A stretch of 64,000 nucleotides of DNA from Oscillatoriophycideae cyanobacterium NC_groundwater_1537_Pr4_S-0.65um_50_18. Lineage in GTDB: Bacteria; Cyanobacteriota; Cyanobacteriia; Elainellales; Elainellaceae. Location of the stretch: positions 248,001 through 312,000 of the forward strand of contig JACQYI010000078.1 in assembly GCA_016208305.1 (NCBI GenBank), written 5' to 3'. This document shows positions 47,101-55,929 of this stretch, in pieces; positions within the stretch are counted from its first letter, which is position 1, and each line of letters opens with the position of its first letter. The translations under genes were made by a program, and so were the position numbers. The notes below the pieces were generated by a model. The model worked only from the letters and a program-made list of their open reading frames with translations, did no database searches and was not told where the DNA came from.

Positions 47101-47587
47101 AACCAATCTGCTGGCCATTAACGCAGGCATTGAGGCGGCTCGTGCTGGCGAAGAAGGGCAAGGCTTTGCGGTGGTTGCAGAAGAAGTGGGCGAACTGGCA
47201 GCGCGATCGGCAGCGGCAACCCAAGAGATTGAAAAGCTGGTAGACACGATTCAACGCGAAACCAGTCAGGTGGTCGAGGCTATGGAGCAAAGCACAGCTC
47301 AGGTGGTCGAGGGCACGCATCTTGTGGAAGATGCCAAGCTCAGCCTTAACCAAATTGTGGATGTATCTCGCCAAATTGATGTGCTGGTGCAGTCTATTTC
47401 TGAAGCCACTGTCTCCCAGGTGGAAACTTCGGGGGTGGTCACCGAGCTAATGAAACAGATTGCCCAAATCTCTGAGCAAACCTCTCAGTCTTCCCGCCAG
47501 GTATCGCTAGCGCTGCGGCAGACGGTAGAAGTTGCCCAAGAACTACAGGATTCTGTGGGCGAGTTTGAAGTGGGGACAGATTTTTAA
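44126..47587 (+). CDS. pixJ: PixJ-like photoreceptor/methyl-accepting protein with cyanobacteriochrome GAF
   Basis: 1153 residues. TM1 (about 55-85), a periplasmic Cache-like domain, TM2 (about 373-395, [21 protein letters not shown]), HAMP, two GAF domains (about 465-640 and 650-815), a second HAMP and an MCP output with the hairpin tip [23 protein letters not shown]2 has both chromophore Cys residues of DXCF cyanobacteriochromes: Cys707 in GDPCF and Cys735 in [11 protein letters not shown], 28 residues apart, matching the spacing I recall for Thermosynechococcus PixJ; such domains bind phycoviolobilin and sense blue/green light. GAF1 has Cys563-His564 in SRCHCEIL but no DXCF. It steers type IV pili phototaxis. 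Confidence 0.9.
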   Translation: MTIQPRPISTKSDRPSEDSSSHSSELSPDLASRSAAVGQQPDAKSTSTRLHWFHAMPVRRKQLLALFASEALSAIGLVGVGSWLIVRAGHEQLVNQAKSEVAVTKVTYDIKVNQMGFGFRGQSDNATIVQAARDYAAGRSVSPELRARVKEILQNEVTARNIEYATLVGPDLRIISSANAERIGDKFDPDGLVGTVVANPRQIKANSIVNWSELKREAPPLPDGFSEKDALIRYTVTPVKDSESDTVIGTLVSGDIVNAKTPIVEGTLDAFDNGYSAVYQRQPNGEFALSTSLDLADSADLKQAKAGVALPPDSDLLQRAADAKGKAVTDRVTLGGQTYTMAAQTLNNFKGQPVAILVRGSSEAALNAALQQSLLLQLAVAALAIAADVGLAILLGRSIATPIEVLGKVTRRFTQGDRAARAEVFANDEVGTLAMSFNKIADDVVASEAVLKDQYRRQEIATKRAQLLTDVTLRIRQSIDVAEILNTSVEGVRLLFKGDRVLIYRFTPDYKGGLIVAESVGEGWLKALGQTIYDPLVPGSIERFKSGRISTVENLAESSLSRCHCEILERLEVQANMVAPIITGDDLVGLLCIHQCSGPRTWESDEIDLMQQLSTQVGYALTQATLLQQQQVTARQEQQSNYIVSRMRQFLDQQKIFNTVTQDLRDALSADRVAVYWFNDKWEGTFVAESVDRLYPEALGAKIGDPCFAEKYVEQYRLGRVKATENIYEAGLTPCHIGQLEPFKVKANIVTPILMKNELVGLLIAHQCSGPRAWQETEIALLRQVAIQLGFALEQANLFAQREQARLEAEALLEEQRSQRESLQMQLINLLSDVEGATRGDLTVRADVTAGEIGTVADFFNSIVESLRLIVTKVKEAAVKVNLSLGANEGAIQRLADEALKQVEETNRTLDSVEQMTQSMEAVAVSARQAAQVARTASNTAEKGGAAMDLTVRNILGLRETVGETAKKVKRLGESSQQISRVVSLINQIAMQTNLLAINAGIEAARAGEEGQGFAVVAEEVGELAARSAAATQEIEKLVDTIQRETSQVVEAMEQSTAQVVEGTHLVEDAKLSLNQIVDVSRQIDVLVQSISEATVSQVETSGVVTELMKQIAQISEQTSQSSRQVSLALRQTVEVAQELQDSVGEFEVGTDF

Positions 47588-47691
47588 TTAGATTCTTAAC
47601 TCTCTTTGGTTCCAATTGAACTATGTTGAACTTGCTTTCGAAACCAGACCTTACATCTAAACCCTGAACCCCAATCTACCGAGCCACACTT

Positions 47692-50600
47692 ATGTCACAG
47701 GATAAGGAACTCGAAATACAGCTTCAGTTTCTCGATGAAGCTCAGGAGTATCTGGGGACGCTAGAGACTGCCCTGCTAGGCTTAGCCAGCAGCGGTGTTG
47801 ATATCGATCGCGTCAATGCGGCACTCCGAGCAGCTCACTCTATCAAAGGCGGGGCTGGCATGATGGGCTTTCAGGTCTTGAGTGCCCTGGCGCATCGGCT
47901 AGAAGATTCGTTCAAAGTCTTAAAAATTCAGCGTCATACCATTGAGGTGGATGCTGAACTAGAAGGGCTTTTGCTCACAGGTGTTGACTGTCTACGCCAG
48001 GTGATTGAGTGCGATCGCGCCGCTTTTTCTCCCAGCCACCAAGGCGGTGCAGCAGTCAATTCTTACTGGATAGAGAATCATGCAAATCCCGTTCTGGATC
48101 AGCTGCATGAACGATTGGGCGATCCAGAAGCCGAAGATGCCAACTCAATTCTGTCGCCCGAAGAGGGTCAAGATGTCATTCCCATGCTGTTTCAGACAGA
48201 GGTGGAAGGCTGTCTAGAGCGGCTGGCAGCCGTGATCGCTGAGCATTCTCCCTGCTTGCGAGAAGAGGTCGATATTCTGGCACAGGAATTGGGCGGACTG
48301 GGCGAAATGTTGCAGTTGCCCGCCTTCACTGAGTTATGCGGTTCTGTCTCTCAATCCATTACGGCTGCCCCTGCCGATCGCGTTGAGGCCGTCGCTGAGC
48401 TGGCGTTAGAGGCATGGCGGCGATCGCAAGCCCTCGTTCTCACAGGGCACCTAGAATCGATGCCCACAGAACTTGTGTTGACATCGTTTGCTGAAGCAGA
48501 ACCCAACCTGGCAGAGGCAGAATCTTTGGAGTTTGCCGAAGAACTGACGGGCGCAGGAGATTGGGCGAGTTCAAAAGACTGGGCTAACTCAGAAGAATGG
48601 GCTAACTCAGAAGAATGGGCTAATCCAGAAACTTGGGCTAACTCAGAAGAATGGGGTAATCCAGAAACTTGGGCACTTGCAGAAACGCTAGATGCAGCGC
48701 CAGAAGCAGCGATTCCAGTAGATTCCCAACCTTCAGAAGATTTCGCGATCGCGATCGATGCTTCTGTATCTTCAGAATCAGAGCTGTCTGACATTGGCGG
48801 TATCGATCAAAGCCTTGCTTTTGAGGCTTTTTCTGATATTTCTACAGATCTCTCTCAAGATATTTCTACAGATCTCTCTCAAGATATTTCTACAGATCTC
48901 TCTCAAGATATTTCTACAGACCTCTCTCAAGATATTTCTACAGACCTCTTAACAGATACCATTCCTGAAACCTCTACGGATACTGCCGCTGAAACAATAA
49001 CAGTGCGATCGATCCAGGCAGCAAGTCAACCTGTGGCTCAAGTCACAGAGCGAGATGCGGCTTCCACGCGACAGGCTAGGGAATTTCGAGTTTCAGAAGC
49101 GGCGCTTGACCCCACTACGGTCAAAGAATATCCGAAAGATTCCACTGAAAATTCAGTACGGGTTCCCAGCAAGCAACTTGATCAGTTGAGTGACTTATTT
49201 GGAGAACTAACGATCGAGCGCAACGGACTGGATTTGCACCTGAAGCGGCTACGAAATTTGGTGCAGATTATGACTCAAAGAGTGCTCACTCTAGAGCGAT
49301 CGAATGCCCAACTTCGCAGCGCTTACGATCGGGTTGCCAACCAGTCAGATTTGGGGTTGCCCTTGCTGGATTTTAGCTCAAAGCCCTCTGCTCACAATCG
49401 CCTGCTCATTGGCTCAGATGCCGCCCACAATGTCAACTTGGGTGGATTTGATGCCTTAGAAATGGATCGGTACAGCGAACAGCATCTCATGTCTCAAGAG
49501 ATGATGGAAACGATCGTCCAGATTCAGGAGGTCAACAGCGATATTGAGATTAGCTTAGAAGATGTTGAACAAACTTCGCGAGAGTTAAACAAAACCTCAC
49601 GCCAGTTGCGCACTAAGCTGACACAGGTGAGAATGCGCCCTCTCTCCGACATCACCGATCGCTTCCCCAGAGCCATCCGCGAATTGTCGCTTCAGCATGG
49701 CAAACTGGTGCAGATTCAGATCTACGGAGCTAATACTCTGGTCGATCGCAACATTTTGGAAGCCTTGACCGATCCGCTGATGCATCTGTTGCGCAACGCC
49801 TTTGATCACGGCATTGAAGATGCCGAAACGCGGAACAATCGCGGCAAGCCGAACCAAGGCTTGATCGAAATTCGGGCGCTACATCGCAACAACCGCACCA
49901 TTATTACGCTGCGGGACGATGGCGGTGGCATTCCCATCGACAAAGTGCGAGCTAAAGCCCGTCAAATGGGGCTAGATGAGGTGTTGCTGGCGGCTGCCTC
50001 TGACGAAGAGCTGCTATCGCTGATCTTTGAACCCGGATTTAGCACAAGCGATCGCGTCACAGCACTGTCGGGGCGAGGTGTGGGCATGGATGTGGTGCGC
50101 GATCGCCTCCGCCAGATTCAGGGCGAAATTAAAGTGGATACTCAGCCAGGTCTGGGCACCACTTTCACGCTTTCAGTACCGTTTACGCTGTCTGTGGCGC
50201 GGGTGCTGATTGCCGAAAGCCACGGGATGTTAATGGCATTCCCAATTGATGCGATCGAAGAAATGCTGCTGCTGCCTCCAGAGCAAGTCATCGCCACTGC
50301 GGGCAACGAAGCCTTTACCTGGGAAAATACGATGGTGCAGCTTGTGCGCCTGTCGCAGTGGCTAGAATTTCGTCGCGCCTACCAGCCTGAAGGACTGGAA
50401 ACCCAGGCCAGTATTAATGTGCCTACGGTACTGCTGCTGACTCAGGGTAGCCAACTGGTCGGATTACAGGTCGATCGCAGCTGGGGTGAGCAAGAAGTTG
50501 CCATTCGTAAGGTAGAAGGCGGGTTGCCGATGCCCGCTGGCTTCTCCAACTGCACCATTTTGGGCGATGGCCGGGTCGTACCTATGGTTAACGTACCGGA

Positions 50601-51099
50601 ACTGCTGCACTGGATTGCGAGCTGCGAACGCTCTAAGGCAGATGCTCCCAGTCGCTCACAAGGTGCTCTGCCTGAATCACTTCACCCTCAACCCGAACCC
50701 TTCTCTCCGCTCGAACGGCAGCCCACCGTCCTCGTGGTCGATGACTCGATTAATGTGCGACGGCTGCTGGCTTTGACGCTAGAGAAAGCGGGCTATCAGG
50801 TGGCACAGGCTAAGGATGGTCAAGATGCTCTCGATAAGCTCAGCGCCGGATTGCAGGTTCAAGTTGTGATTTGCGACATTGAAATGCCTCGATTAGACGG
50901 CTATGGCTTTTTAGCCAAAATCAAAGCGAGTCCACCTCTAGAGCACATTCCGATCGCCATGTTGACTTCCCGCAGTGGTGAAAAGCACCGCCAACTGGCC
51001 ATGAGCTTAGGGGCAAGCGCCTACTTTTCCAAGCCCTATAACGAGCAGATGCTGCTGCAAACGCTCGAAAGCTTAGTTGAGCTGGAAGCAGCCATCTAG
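47692..51099 (+). CDS. pixL: Hybrid CheA-type histidine kinase with receiver (PixL/PilL-like)
   Basis: 1135 residues. P1/HPt has His49 in AAHSIKGGAG; a second HPt-like stretch around 160-250 lacks an obvious SxKG. A low-complexity linker (about 280-440) contains WAN[SP]E repeats and five nearly identical SQDISTDL repeats. Then come the dimerisation region with a coiled coil (QLSDLFGELTIERNGLDLHL), HATPase (HLLRNAFDHGIED, DDGGGIP, GRGVGMDVV), a CheW-like domain (about 835-975), and a receiver with Asp1062 (VICDIEMPRLDG). It phosphorylates the PixG/PixH regulators. The repeat linker length is likely variable between strains. Confidence 0.9.
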   Translation: MSQDKELEIQLQFLDEAQEYLGTLETALLGLASSGVDIDRVNAALRAAHSIKGGAGMMGFQVLSALAHRLEDSFKVLKIQRHTIEVDAELEGLLLTGVDCLRQVIECDRAAFSPSHQGGAAVNSYWIENHANPVLDQLHERLGDPEAEDANSILSPEEGQDVIPMLFQTEVEGCLERLAAVIAEHSPCLREEVDILAQELGGLGEMLQLPAFTELCGSVSQSITAAPADRVEAVAELALEAWRRSQALVLTGHLESMPTELVLTSFAEAEPNLAEAESLEFAEELTGAGDWASSKDWANSEEWANSEEWANPETWANSEEWGNPETWALAETLDAAPEAAIPVDSQPSEDFAIAIDASVSSESELSDIGGIDQSLAFEAFSDISTDLSQDISTDLSQDISTDLSQDISTDLSQDISTDLLTDTIPETSTDTAAETITVRSIQAASQPVAQVTERDAASTRQAREFRVSEAALDPTTVKEYPKDSTENSVRVPSKQLDQLSDLFGELTIERNGLDLHLKRLRNLVQIMTQRVLTLERSNAQLRSAYDRVANQSDLGLPLLDFSSKPSAHNRLLIGSDAAHNVNLGGFDALEMDRYSEQHLMSQEMMETIVQIQEVNSDIEISLEDVEQTSRELNKTSRQLRTKLTQVRMRPLSDITDRFPRAIRELSLQHGKLVQIQIYGANTLVDRNILEALTDPLMHLLRNAFDHGIEDAETRNNRGKPNQGLIEIRALHRNNRTIITLRDDGGGIPIDKVRAKARQMGLDEVLLAAASDEELLSLIFEPGFSTSDRVTALSGRGVGMDVVRDRLRQIQGEIKVDTQPGLGTTFTLSVPFTLSVARVLIAESHGMLMAFPIDAIEEMLLLPPEQVIATAGNEAFTWENTMVQLVRLSQWLEFRRAYQPEGLETQASINVPTVLLLTQGSQLVGLQVDRSWGEQEVAIRKVEGGLPMPAGFSNCTILGDGRVVPMVNVPELLHWIASCERSKADAPSRSQGALPESLHPQPEPFSPLERQPTVLVVDDSINVRRLLALTLEKAGYQVAQAKDGQDALDKLSAGLQVQVVICDIEMPRLDGYGFLAKIKASPPLEHIPIAMLTSRSGEKHRQLAMSLGASAYFSKPYNEQMLLQTLESLVELEAAI
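48563..48682 (+). repeat. WAN[SP]E-coding repeat in pixL
   Basis: About six copies of an 18-bp unit TGGGCTAACTCAGAAGAA and relatives, in frame, encoding WANSEE/WANPET. Third-base changes show older copies next to fresh ones. Confidence 0.75.
48835..48950 (+). repeat. 24-bp tandem repeat in pixL (SQDISTDL)
   Basis: Just under five copies of GATATTTCTACAGATCTC plus TCTCAA, nearly identical at the DNA level with a single T/C change shared by the last two units. The unit is a multiple of three, so copy-number change keeps the kinase frame. Confidence 0.85.
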
Positions 51100-51294
51100 T
51101 GCGATCTGGCTGACCTCTTCCGGATAAACGCAGCCGGAGTGAATGCAGCCAGAGCAAATGCAGGAACTGTTTGCTGTGGGGTAAGGTCGCCGCTGCCTTG
51201 CCAAACAGTGGACAACAGGCTCAGATCATCTTCTCCCAACAATATCAGGTTGCCGACATCCAACATTTAAAATCCAACATTCAGAAATGTTCCC

Positions 51295-51861
51295 ATGTCA
51301 TCCTCCCTTTCGCGCCGTTTAGCCAATCGTCGGGCGGAAGCCACTCAAAAGCTGATTGTGTTTTGCATTCATCAGACTTGGTTTACGTTACCCATTCAGG
51401 CTGCCGAGAAGGTGGTTTCCCTGGGTCAGGTCTATGGCGCGCCGGATGGACAAGGGTTGAGATTCACCCATTACCAAGATCGGCAGATTTTAGTGATTGA
51501 TGCAAAAGAGCGAATCTTTGGCCGACGCGAAGCGATCAAGCTCATTGCTCCGCAGCAGACGGCTGAGCTACAGCCTTCGCCAAATGCGGATTTGCCAGTA
51601 TTCCCTCCGGCTTACTTGTTAATCGTTCAAGATTTGCAAGGCGAGTCTGTTGGTATCCCGCTAGACTCCCAGCCTACGCTGCGGCGTGTTCCTCTTTCGG
51701 CCTTTAAGCCTTTACCGACTGCCTACTTGGTGGCGGGAAATATTCGCTGTATCAGTGCCTTGGTTGTCATAAAAGCAGAATCTCCCTTGTTTCTACTCAA
51801 CCTTGAGCAGTTGTTGCAGGTGCAAACGCGATCGCTTCCTGCAACCCTTGATTCTTTTTAG
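51295..51861 (+). CDS. Second CheW-like protein
   Basis: 188 residues. TQKLIVFCIHQTWFTLPIQAAEKVV, VYGAPDGQGLRFTHYQDRQILVIDAKERIF and SVGIPLDSQPTLRRVPLSAF fit a divergent CheW fold. It follows the kinase gene by 195 bp, which holds no other gene. A second coupling protein may connect a different receptor or form mixed arrays; such extra CheWs are found in cyanobacterial taxis operons. Confidence 0.75.
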   Translation: MSSSLSRRLANRRAEATQKLIVFCIHQTWFTLPIQAAEKVVSLGQVYGAPDGQGLRFTHYQDRQILVIDAKERIFGRREAIKLIAPQQTAELQPSPNADLPVFPPAYLLIVQDLQGESVGIPLDSQPTLRRVPLSAFKPLPTAYLVAGNIRCISALVVIKAESPLFLLNLEQLLQVQTRSLPATLDSF

Positions 51862-51934
51862 CTTAAATTCACGCGTTAACGTTCGTATTAATGTTTATCC
51901 TAATGTTCACCTGAATATCTCTCATGCATCTCCT

Positions 51935-52660
51935 ATGAATTTTCAGTCTATCATTACTGTTTTCGCCGTCGTAGCTGCTCTCCTGCCTATGGCGCTTCAT
52001 ATGGCCGAAATTTTTTCGCGCCCTGAGCCGCTGTCTGCGCCTATGCAGTCAATGGCAATCAGGACGCCTAAAGCGGTGCTCCAACCGGATGACTTGGCTG
52101 GAAAAGCGGCGATCGATCAGGTGAAGCGTAACAATCGCTGCGTCCGATGCAGTTTGGCAGGGGCAGACTTTAGCAATATTGATCTGAGCCGAGCTGAATT
52201 AACTCAAGCTGAACTGAAGCAAGCAAAATTTGCCAACACTAAGCTGGTGAACGCAGTCTTGTTTCAGGCAAATTTGCAGACCGCTCATTTAGTCAAAGCC
52301 CAACTCAATGGAGCGGATCTGAAACAGGCTAACTTACAGGATGCTGATTTAAGTCAGGCTGAAATGATCAATGCCAGCCTTTCCAAAGCAAATCTAACCG
52401 ACGCAACCCTAGTTAAGGCAGAGCTGCGAGAGACTGATCTTACCTTCGCTAAGCTCAACCGCGCCAATCTTCGAGAGGCCAGCCTTTATGGAACCTTGCT
52501 GCAACATGCTGACCTCAGCGGTGCTGATTTGCGTGATGCAGATTTGCGCTATGCCAACCTGTCAGAGGCCAAATTAGATGGCGCAAATCTTGACAATGCC
52601 CGGATCGATTTTGCTGTCATGCCCAAAGGCCAAACCTATACTGGGCAGCCGAGATACTAA
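51935..52660 (+). CDS. Membrane-anchored pentapeptide-repeat protein
   Basis: 241 residues from ATG 51935; the longer frame from 51803 would overlap the CheW gene and its first 44 residues look spurious. An N-terminal anchor (IITVFAVVAALLPMALHM) is followed by a linker and, from NNRCVRCSLAGADF, about 27 pentapeptide units of A(D/N)LXX type forming a right-handed quadrilateral beta-helix. A CVRC pair caps the helix. Last gene of the taxis operon on this strand. Role unknown; a scaffold on the periplasmic side is a guess. Confidence 0.8.
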   Translation: MNFQSIITVFAVVAALLPMALHMAEIFSRPEPLSAPMQSMAIRTPKAVLQPDDLAGKAAIDQVKRNNRCVRCSLAGADFSNIDLSRAELTQAELKQAKFANTKLVNAVLFQANLQTAHLVKAQLNGADLKQANLQDADLSQAEMINASLSKANLTDATLVKAELRETDLTFAKLNRANLREASLYGTLLQHADLSGADLRDADLRYANLSEAKLDGANLDNARIDFAVMPKGQTYTGQPRY

Positions 52661-52686
52661 AAGATGATGTTGCTGGTTCGGAAAGC

Positions 52687-52717
52687 TTGTAGTGCGGGCA
52701 TCCTGCTCGCACTACAA
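52687..52717. repeat. 31-bp near-perfect palindrome
   Basis: TTGTAGTGCGGGCA, TCC loop, TGCTCGCACTACAA: a 14-bp stem with one G-U. It lies 27 bp past the pentapeptide gene and may terminate the phototaxis operon, but there is no U-tract. The shape and sequence resemble dispersed cyanobacterial palindromes. Confidence 0.55.
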
Positions 52718-52728
52718 CAATCTGCTTA

Positions 52729-52910
52729 GAGGATGTTTGAAAAGTCCAACTATGGGTAGCGAAACGTTTCAGATCCCCCTAAATCCCCGCGCTATCGCGC
52801 CGCTGCGCTAGAAAAAAGGGGGACTTTGAATTCATTTCCCCCCTTTTTAAGGGGGCAGGGGGGATCAACAGGTGCCTAAAATCACAGCCGACCACTTTTC
52901 AAACATCCTC
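52729..52910. mobile_element. MITE copy B (182 bp)
   Basis: Same 17-bp terminal inverted repeats as copy A, same orientation in the window, flanked again by TTA (52726-52728, 52911-52913). The middle differs: the CCCCTTAAAAAGGGGG stem of copy A is replaced by a GC-rich palindromic segment around CGCGCTATCGCGCC. It ends 7 bp from the fruA stop codon, so both copies sit at 3' ends of minus-strand genes. Confidence 0.85.
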
Positions 52911-52917
52911 TTAGCCT

Positions 52918-54837
52918 CTAGACGAGCGGCTTTGGCTCCACTTGCACCTTGGGCTGCCAGCGCTTGAATTGAGTCACGGCAACGGCAGTCACCAAAGTTC
53001 CGACTGCGATCGCCACCACATATAGCCCCCCTTGGGTAACAGCATTGGGAATCGCCAGCACAAAGATGCCACCATGCGGTGCCCTCAGACTGCAACCGAA
53101 CAACATCGACAGTCCGCCTGTGATAGCAGAACCCAGCACACAGGCTGGCAACACGCGAATCGGGTCTTTGGCTGCAAAGGGAATTGCCCCTTCGGTGATA
53201 AAGGAAATCCCCAACACTGAGGCAACCCGCCCTGCCTGAAGCTCATCTTCGTTAAAGAGCCGCTTGGCTATCAGGGTGGCCAATGACAAACCCAGAGGCG
53301 GCGTCATCCCAGCGGCCATCACTGCCGCCATCGGCTGATCGATATTGCTAGCCAGCAACCCTACCGCAAACGTGTAGGCGGCTTTGTTGACTGGCCCACC
53401 CATATCGATCGCCATCATGCCGCCCAACACCAAACCCAGCAGCACAGCGTTGGTTTGTCCCATGCTTTGCAAGAAGGCCGTCAGTCCATCCATTACGGCT
53501 TTGATGGGGGTGCCAAATACGTAAAATAGCAACAGCCCTACCGCCAGCGTTGAAAGCAGGGGAATAATCAGCACAGGTTTTAGCCCTTCAAAGTTGGCAG
53601 GCAGGTTCACCTTCTCTCTGACAAATAGGGCAATATAGCCCGCTAGATAGCCGGAGAGAATGCCGCCTAAAAATCCCATGCCTAAGTTTGCTGCCAGCAT
53701 CCCACCAATCAGGCCGGGAGCCAGTCCGGGTCGATCGGCAATGGAAAAGGCAATGAAGCCCGATAGCACAGGCACAATCAGCGCAAAAGCCGACTTGCCG
53801 CCAATTTGCAGCAGGGCATCGCCAATGCTTCCTGGTTCTGGCTTCAGGCCAAAGACAAAGGACAGAGCGATAATCAAGCCCCCCGCCACGATCACGGGCA
53901 GCATATAGGAAACCCCGGTTAGCAGGTGCTTATAAGGTCCCGATCGCTTGGCCGACTGTTCTGCTTTGGCGCGTTGCACCGACTTAAGGTAGCCATCAGC
54001 CCCCGCTGCATCGCTGCCCGCAGGTAGACCTGCAACTGCCGCTTCAGGTAGTGCCAGAGCCGCTTCAATCACCGATCGCCCAGACTTAAGCGCCTGTTTG
54101 GTAGAAGTCTCATACACCCTTTTGCCTGCGAATCGAGACAGGTCAACATGGGTATCAGCGGCAATCACCACTGCATCAGCCTGAGCAATTTCTTCATCGG
54201 TTAGCGCATTTTTGGCTCCGACAGAACCCTGGGTTTCTACTCGAATGTCATGCCCCATTTCAACGGCAGCTTTGCGCAAGGCTTCGGCAGCCATAAAGGT
54301 GTGGGCAATGCCCGTCGGACAAGCGGTGATACCCACCAGACGTGCCCGATAACTGGCGGCTGAAGTGTCCACTGAAGGCATAGCGACAGCGGGTGGCACA
54401 GGAGTAGGCGGTATAGGGATAGGCAGCGTTGGAGGAACGATCGCGCCATTGTCCACGCCTTGATCAGGCGCATAGGATTTTGTATTGGCAAAAGATTCGA
54501 CATAAATATCCTTGCCCGCCTGCTCACCTTGAAGGATTGCCTCCTCAATCACCGTTCGGGTTTCTCGAATCGCACGGCTCGTAGAGGTCGCATAAATGGG
54601 TTTGTTGGTAAACCGCGAGGCATCCACATGAATATCTGCTGCTGTGATCACCACATCGGCAGCGGCGATCGCTGCATCGGTTAGGGGTGAATTCACACCA
54701 TTGGCACCCTGTGTTTCCACCTGAATGTCATAGCCCATGATCTCAGCCGTTTTTTTAAGCGCCTCGGCTGCCATAAAGGTGTGGGCAATCCCTGTAGGAC
54801 AGGCTGTCACCGCCACAATCTTTTGAGTGGGTTTCAT
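52918..54837 (-). CDS. fruA: Fructose PTS EIIB'BC transporter
   Basis: 639 residues: two PTS-EIIB (fructose) domains followed by an EIIC channel of about eight to ten TM spans. Each EIIB has the active-site Cys in TACPTGIAHTFMAAEAL (Cys13 and Cys173). A Pro-rich linker (LPIPIPPTPVPP) separates them. EIIC shows GPYKHLLTGVSYMLPVIVAGG, MGGPVNKAAYTFA and FITEGAIPFAAKDP. It takes up fructose and releases fructose-1-phosphate. In E. coli FruA the B' domain is degenerate; here both look complete. Third gene of the fru operon. Confidence 0.9.
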   Translation of the reverse strand: MKPTQKIVAVTACPTGIAHTFMAAEALKKTAEIMGYDIQVETQGANGVNSPLTDAAIAAADVVITAADIHVDASRFTNKPIYATSTSRAIRETRTVIEEAILQGEQAGKDIYVESFANTKSYAPDQGVDNGAIVPPTLPIPIPPTPVPPAVAMPSVDTSAASYRARLVGITACPTGIAHTFMAAEALRKAAVEMGHDIRVETQGSVGAKNALTDEEIAQADAVVIAADTHVDLSRFAGKRVYETSTKQALKSGRSVIEAALALPEAAVAGLPAGSDAAGADGYLKSVQRAKAEQSAKRSGPYKHLLTGVSYMLPVIVAGGLIIALSFVFGLKPEPGSIGDALLQIGGKSAFALIVPVLSGFIAFSIADRPGLAPGLIGGMLAANLGMGFLGGILSGYLAGYIALFVREKVNLPANFEGLKPVLIIPLLSTLAVGLLLFYVFGTPIKAVMDGLTAFLQSMGQTNAVLLGLVLGGMMAIDMGGPVNKAAYTFAVGLLASNIDQPMAAVMAAGMTPPLGLSLATLIAKRLFNEDELQAGRVASVLGISFITEGAIPFAAKDPIRVLPACVLGSAITGGLSMLFGCSLRAPHGGIFVLAIPNAVTQGGLYVVAIAVGTLVTAVAVTQFKRWQPKVQVEPKPLV

Positions 54838-54848
54838 AATGTCTAAGT

Positions 54849-54874
54849 TGCGAGTTAAAAGTGCGAGTTAAAAG
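54849..54874. repeat. 13-bp perfect tandem duplication
   Basis: TGCGAGTTAAAAG twice head to tail in the 62-bp spacer between fruK and fruA. Confidence 0.75.
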
Positions 54875-54899
54875 CGTTCTGTAATGGGCAAGATTTCTG

Positions 54900-55838
54900 C
54901 TAAAGCGTATTGACCATAACCTGCTCCATAAATGATTCGATCGTGACTTGTGGCGGCAGCCTGGGGCCTAGCTGGCTCAGTGCGCCCATCGAAAAAGCGG
55001 TTGCCAGCCTAGCGCAATCCGCAAGAGAGAAACCGCGCAGCTTCCCGACAATCAGTCCAGAAACCATAGCGTCACCGGCCCCAACCGTACTTACCACCTC
55101 AATTTTGGGAGGACGCGCCAGGATGACCTCCTGCGCTTCGGCAAAGATGGCTCCTTGGGCACCCATCGAGACCACGACGCATTCAATGCCTTTGCCCAAC
55201 AAATCTTGAGCCGTTTGAACGATCGCCGCTTCGCTCTCTAGGCGATGACCGCACAGCTCCTGCAATTCCTCAACGTTGGGTTTAATGGCATAGGGCGCAA
55301 AAGGAATCGCCTGCCGAAAACTCTCGCCGCTGGCATCCAGAACCACGGTTTTGCCCTGGGCTTTGAGGCGAGCCACCCACTCCCCGTAAATGCTGGAGGG
55401 TAAGCCACCGGGGAGACTTCCCGCCAAGACAAACCAGTCGCAAAGGGTGGCTAAATGATCGAGTACCTGATATAGAGCTGCAATATCTGCCGGAGTCGGA
55501 GACTGACCGGGAAAGTTAACATCCGTGACCTGATTTTGCAAATTGTCGATGATTTTGACGTTAACGCGGGTTTTACCTGCGATCGGCACAAACCGATTTT
55601 CAATGCCCTTCTGGATAAAGAAGCTTTGAAACAGCTCGGCGTTGTCTTTGCCCAGAAACCCGGAAACCGTGATGGAGCAGCCAAAATCTGCTAAGAAAGA
55701 GGCCACGTTGACGCCTTTGCCGCCCGGATCAGACTGCTCCCACTCCACACGGTTCACCGCTCCGGCTTGAAAGTTGGGAATAGAAACCGTTTGATCGACG
55801 GCTGGGTTAAAGGTAATGGTGGCAATGCTGGGCTTCAT
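54900..55838 (-). CDS. fruK: 1-phosphofructokinase
   Basis: 312 residues, PfkB family. TITFNPAVDQTVSIPNF, DPGGKGVNVA (sugar-binding GGKG), FVLAGSLPGGLP and the catalytic STVGAGDAMVSGLIVG (Asp base) are complete. It converts fructose-1-phosphate to fructose-1,6-bisphosphate, feeding glycolysis or the Calvin cycle pool. Sits between the phosphotransferase fusion (91 bp) and fruA (62 bp) in one operon. Confidence 0.92.
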   Translation of the reverse strand: MKPSIATITFNPAVDQTVSIPNFQAGAVNRVEWEQSDPGGKGVNVASFLADFGCSITVSGFLGKDNAELFQSFFIQKGIENRFVPIAGKTRVNVKIIDNLQNQVTDVNFPGQSPTPADIAALYQVLDHLATLCDWFVLAGSLPGGLPSSIYGEWVARLKAQGKTVVLDASGESFRQAIPFAPYAIKPNVEELQELCGHRLESEAAIVQTAQDLLGKGIECVVVSMGAQGAIFAEAQEVILARPPKIEVVSTVGAGDAMVSGLIVGKLRGFSLADCARLATAFSMGALSQLGPRLPPQVTIESFMEQVMVNTL

Positions 55839-55929
55839 GGCAGTTGTAGCGAACTGTTAAAGGAGGGCGATCGCTGACCGATCGCGATTAAAGCTCAAAA
55901 TTCACGGGCGGCGCAGATTCACAGGTGGG

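Noticed and set aside
51803-51934. 44-residue extension of the pentapeptide protein
   Set aside because: It overlaps the CheW gene in another frame and its composition is unlike a signal peptide.
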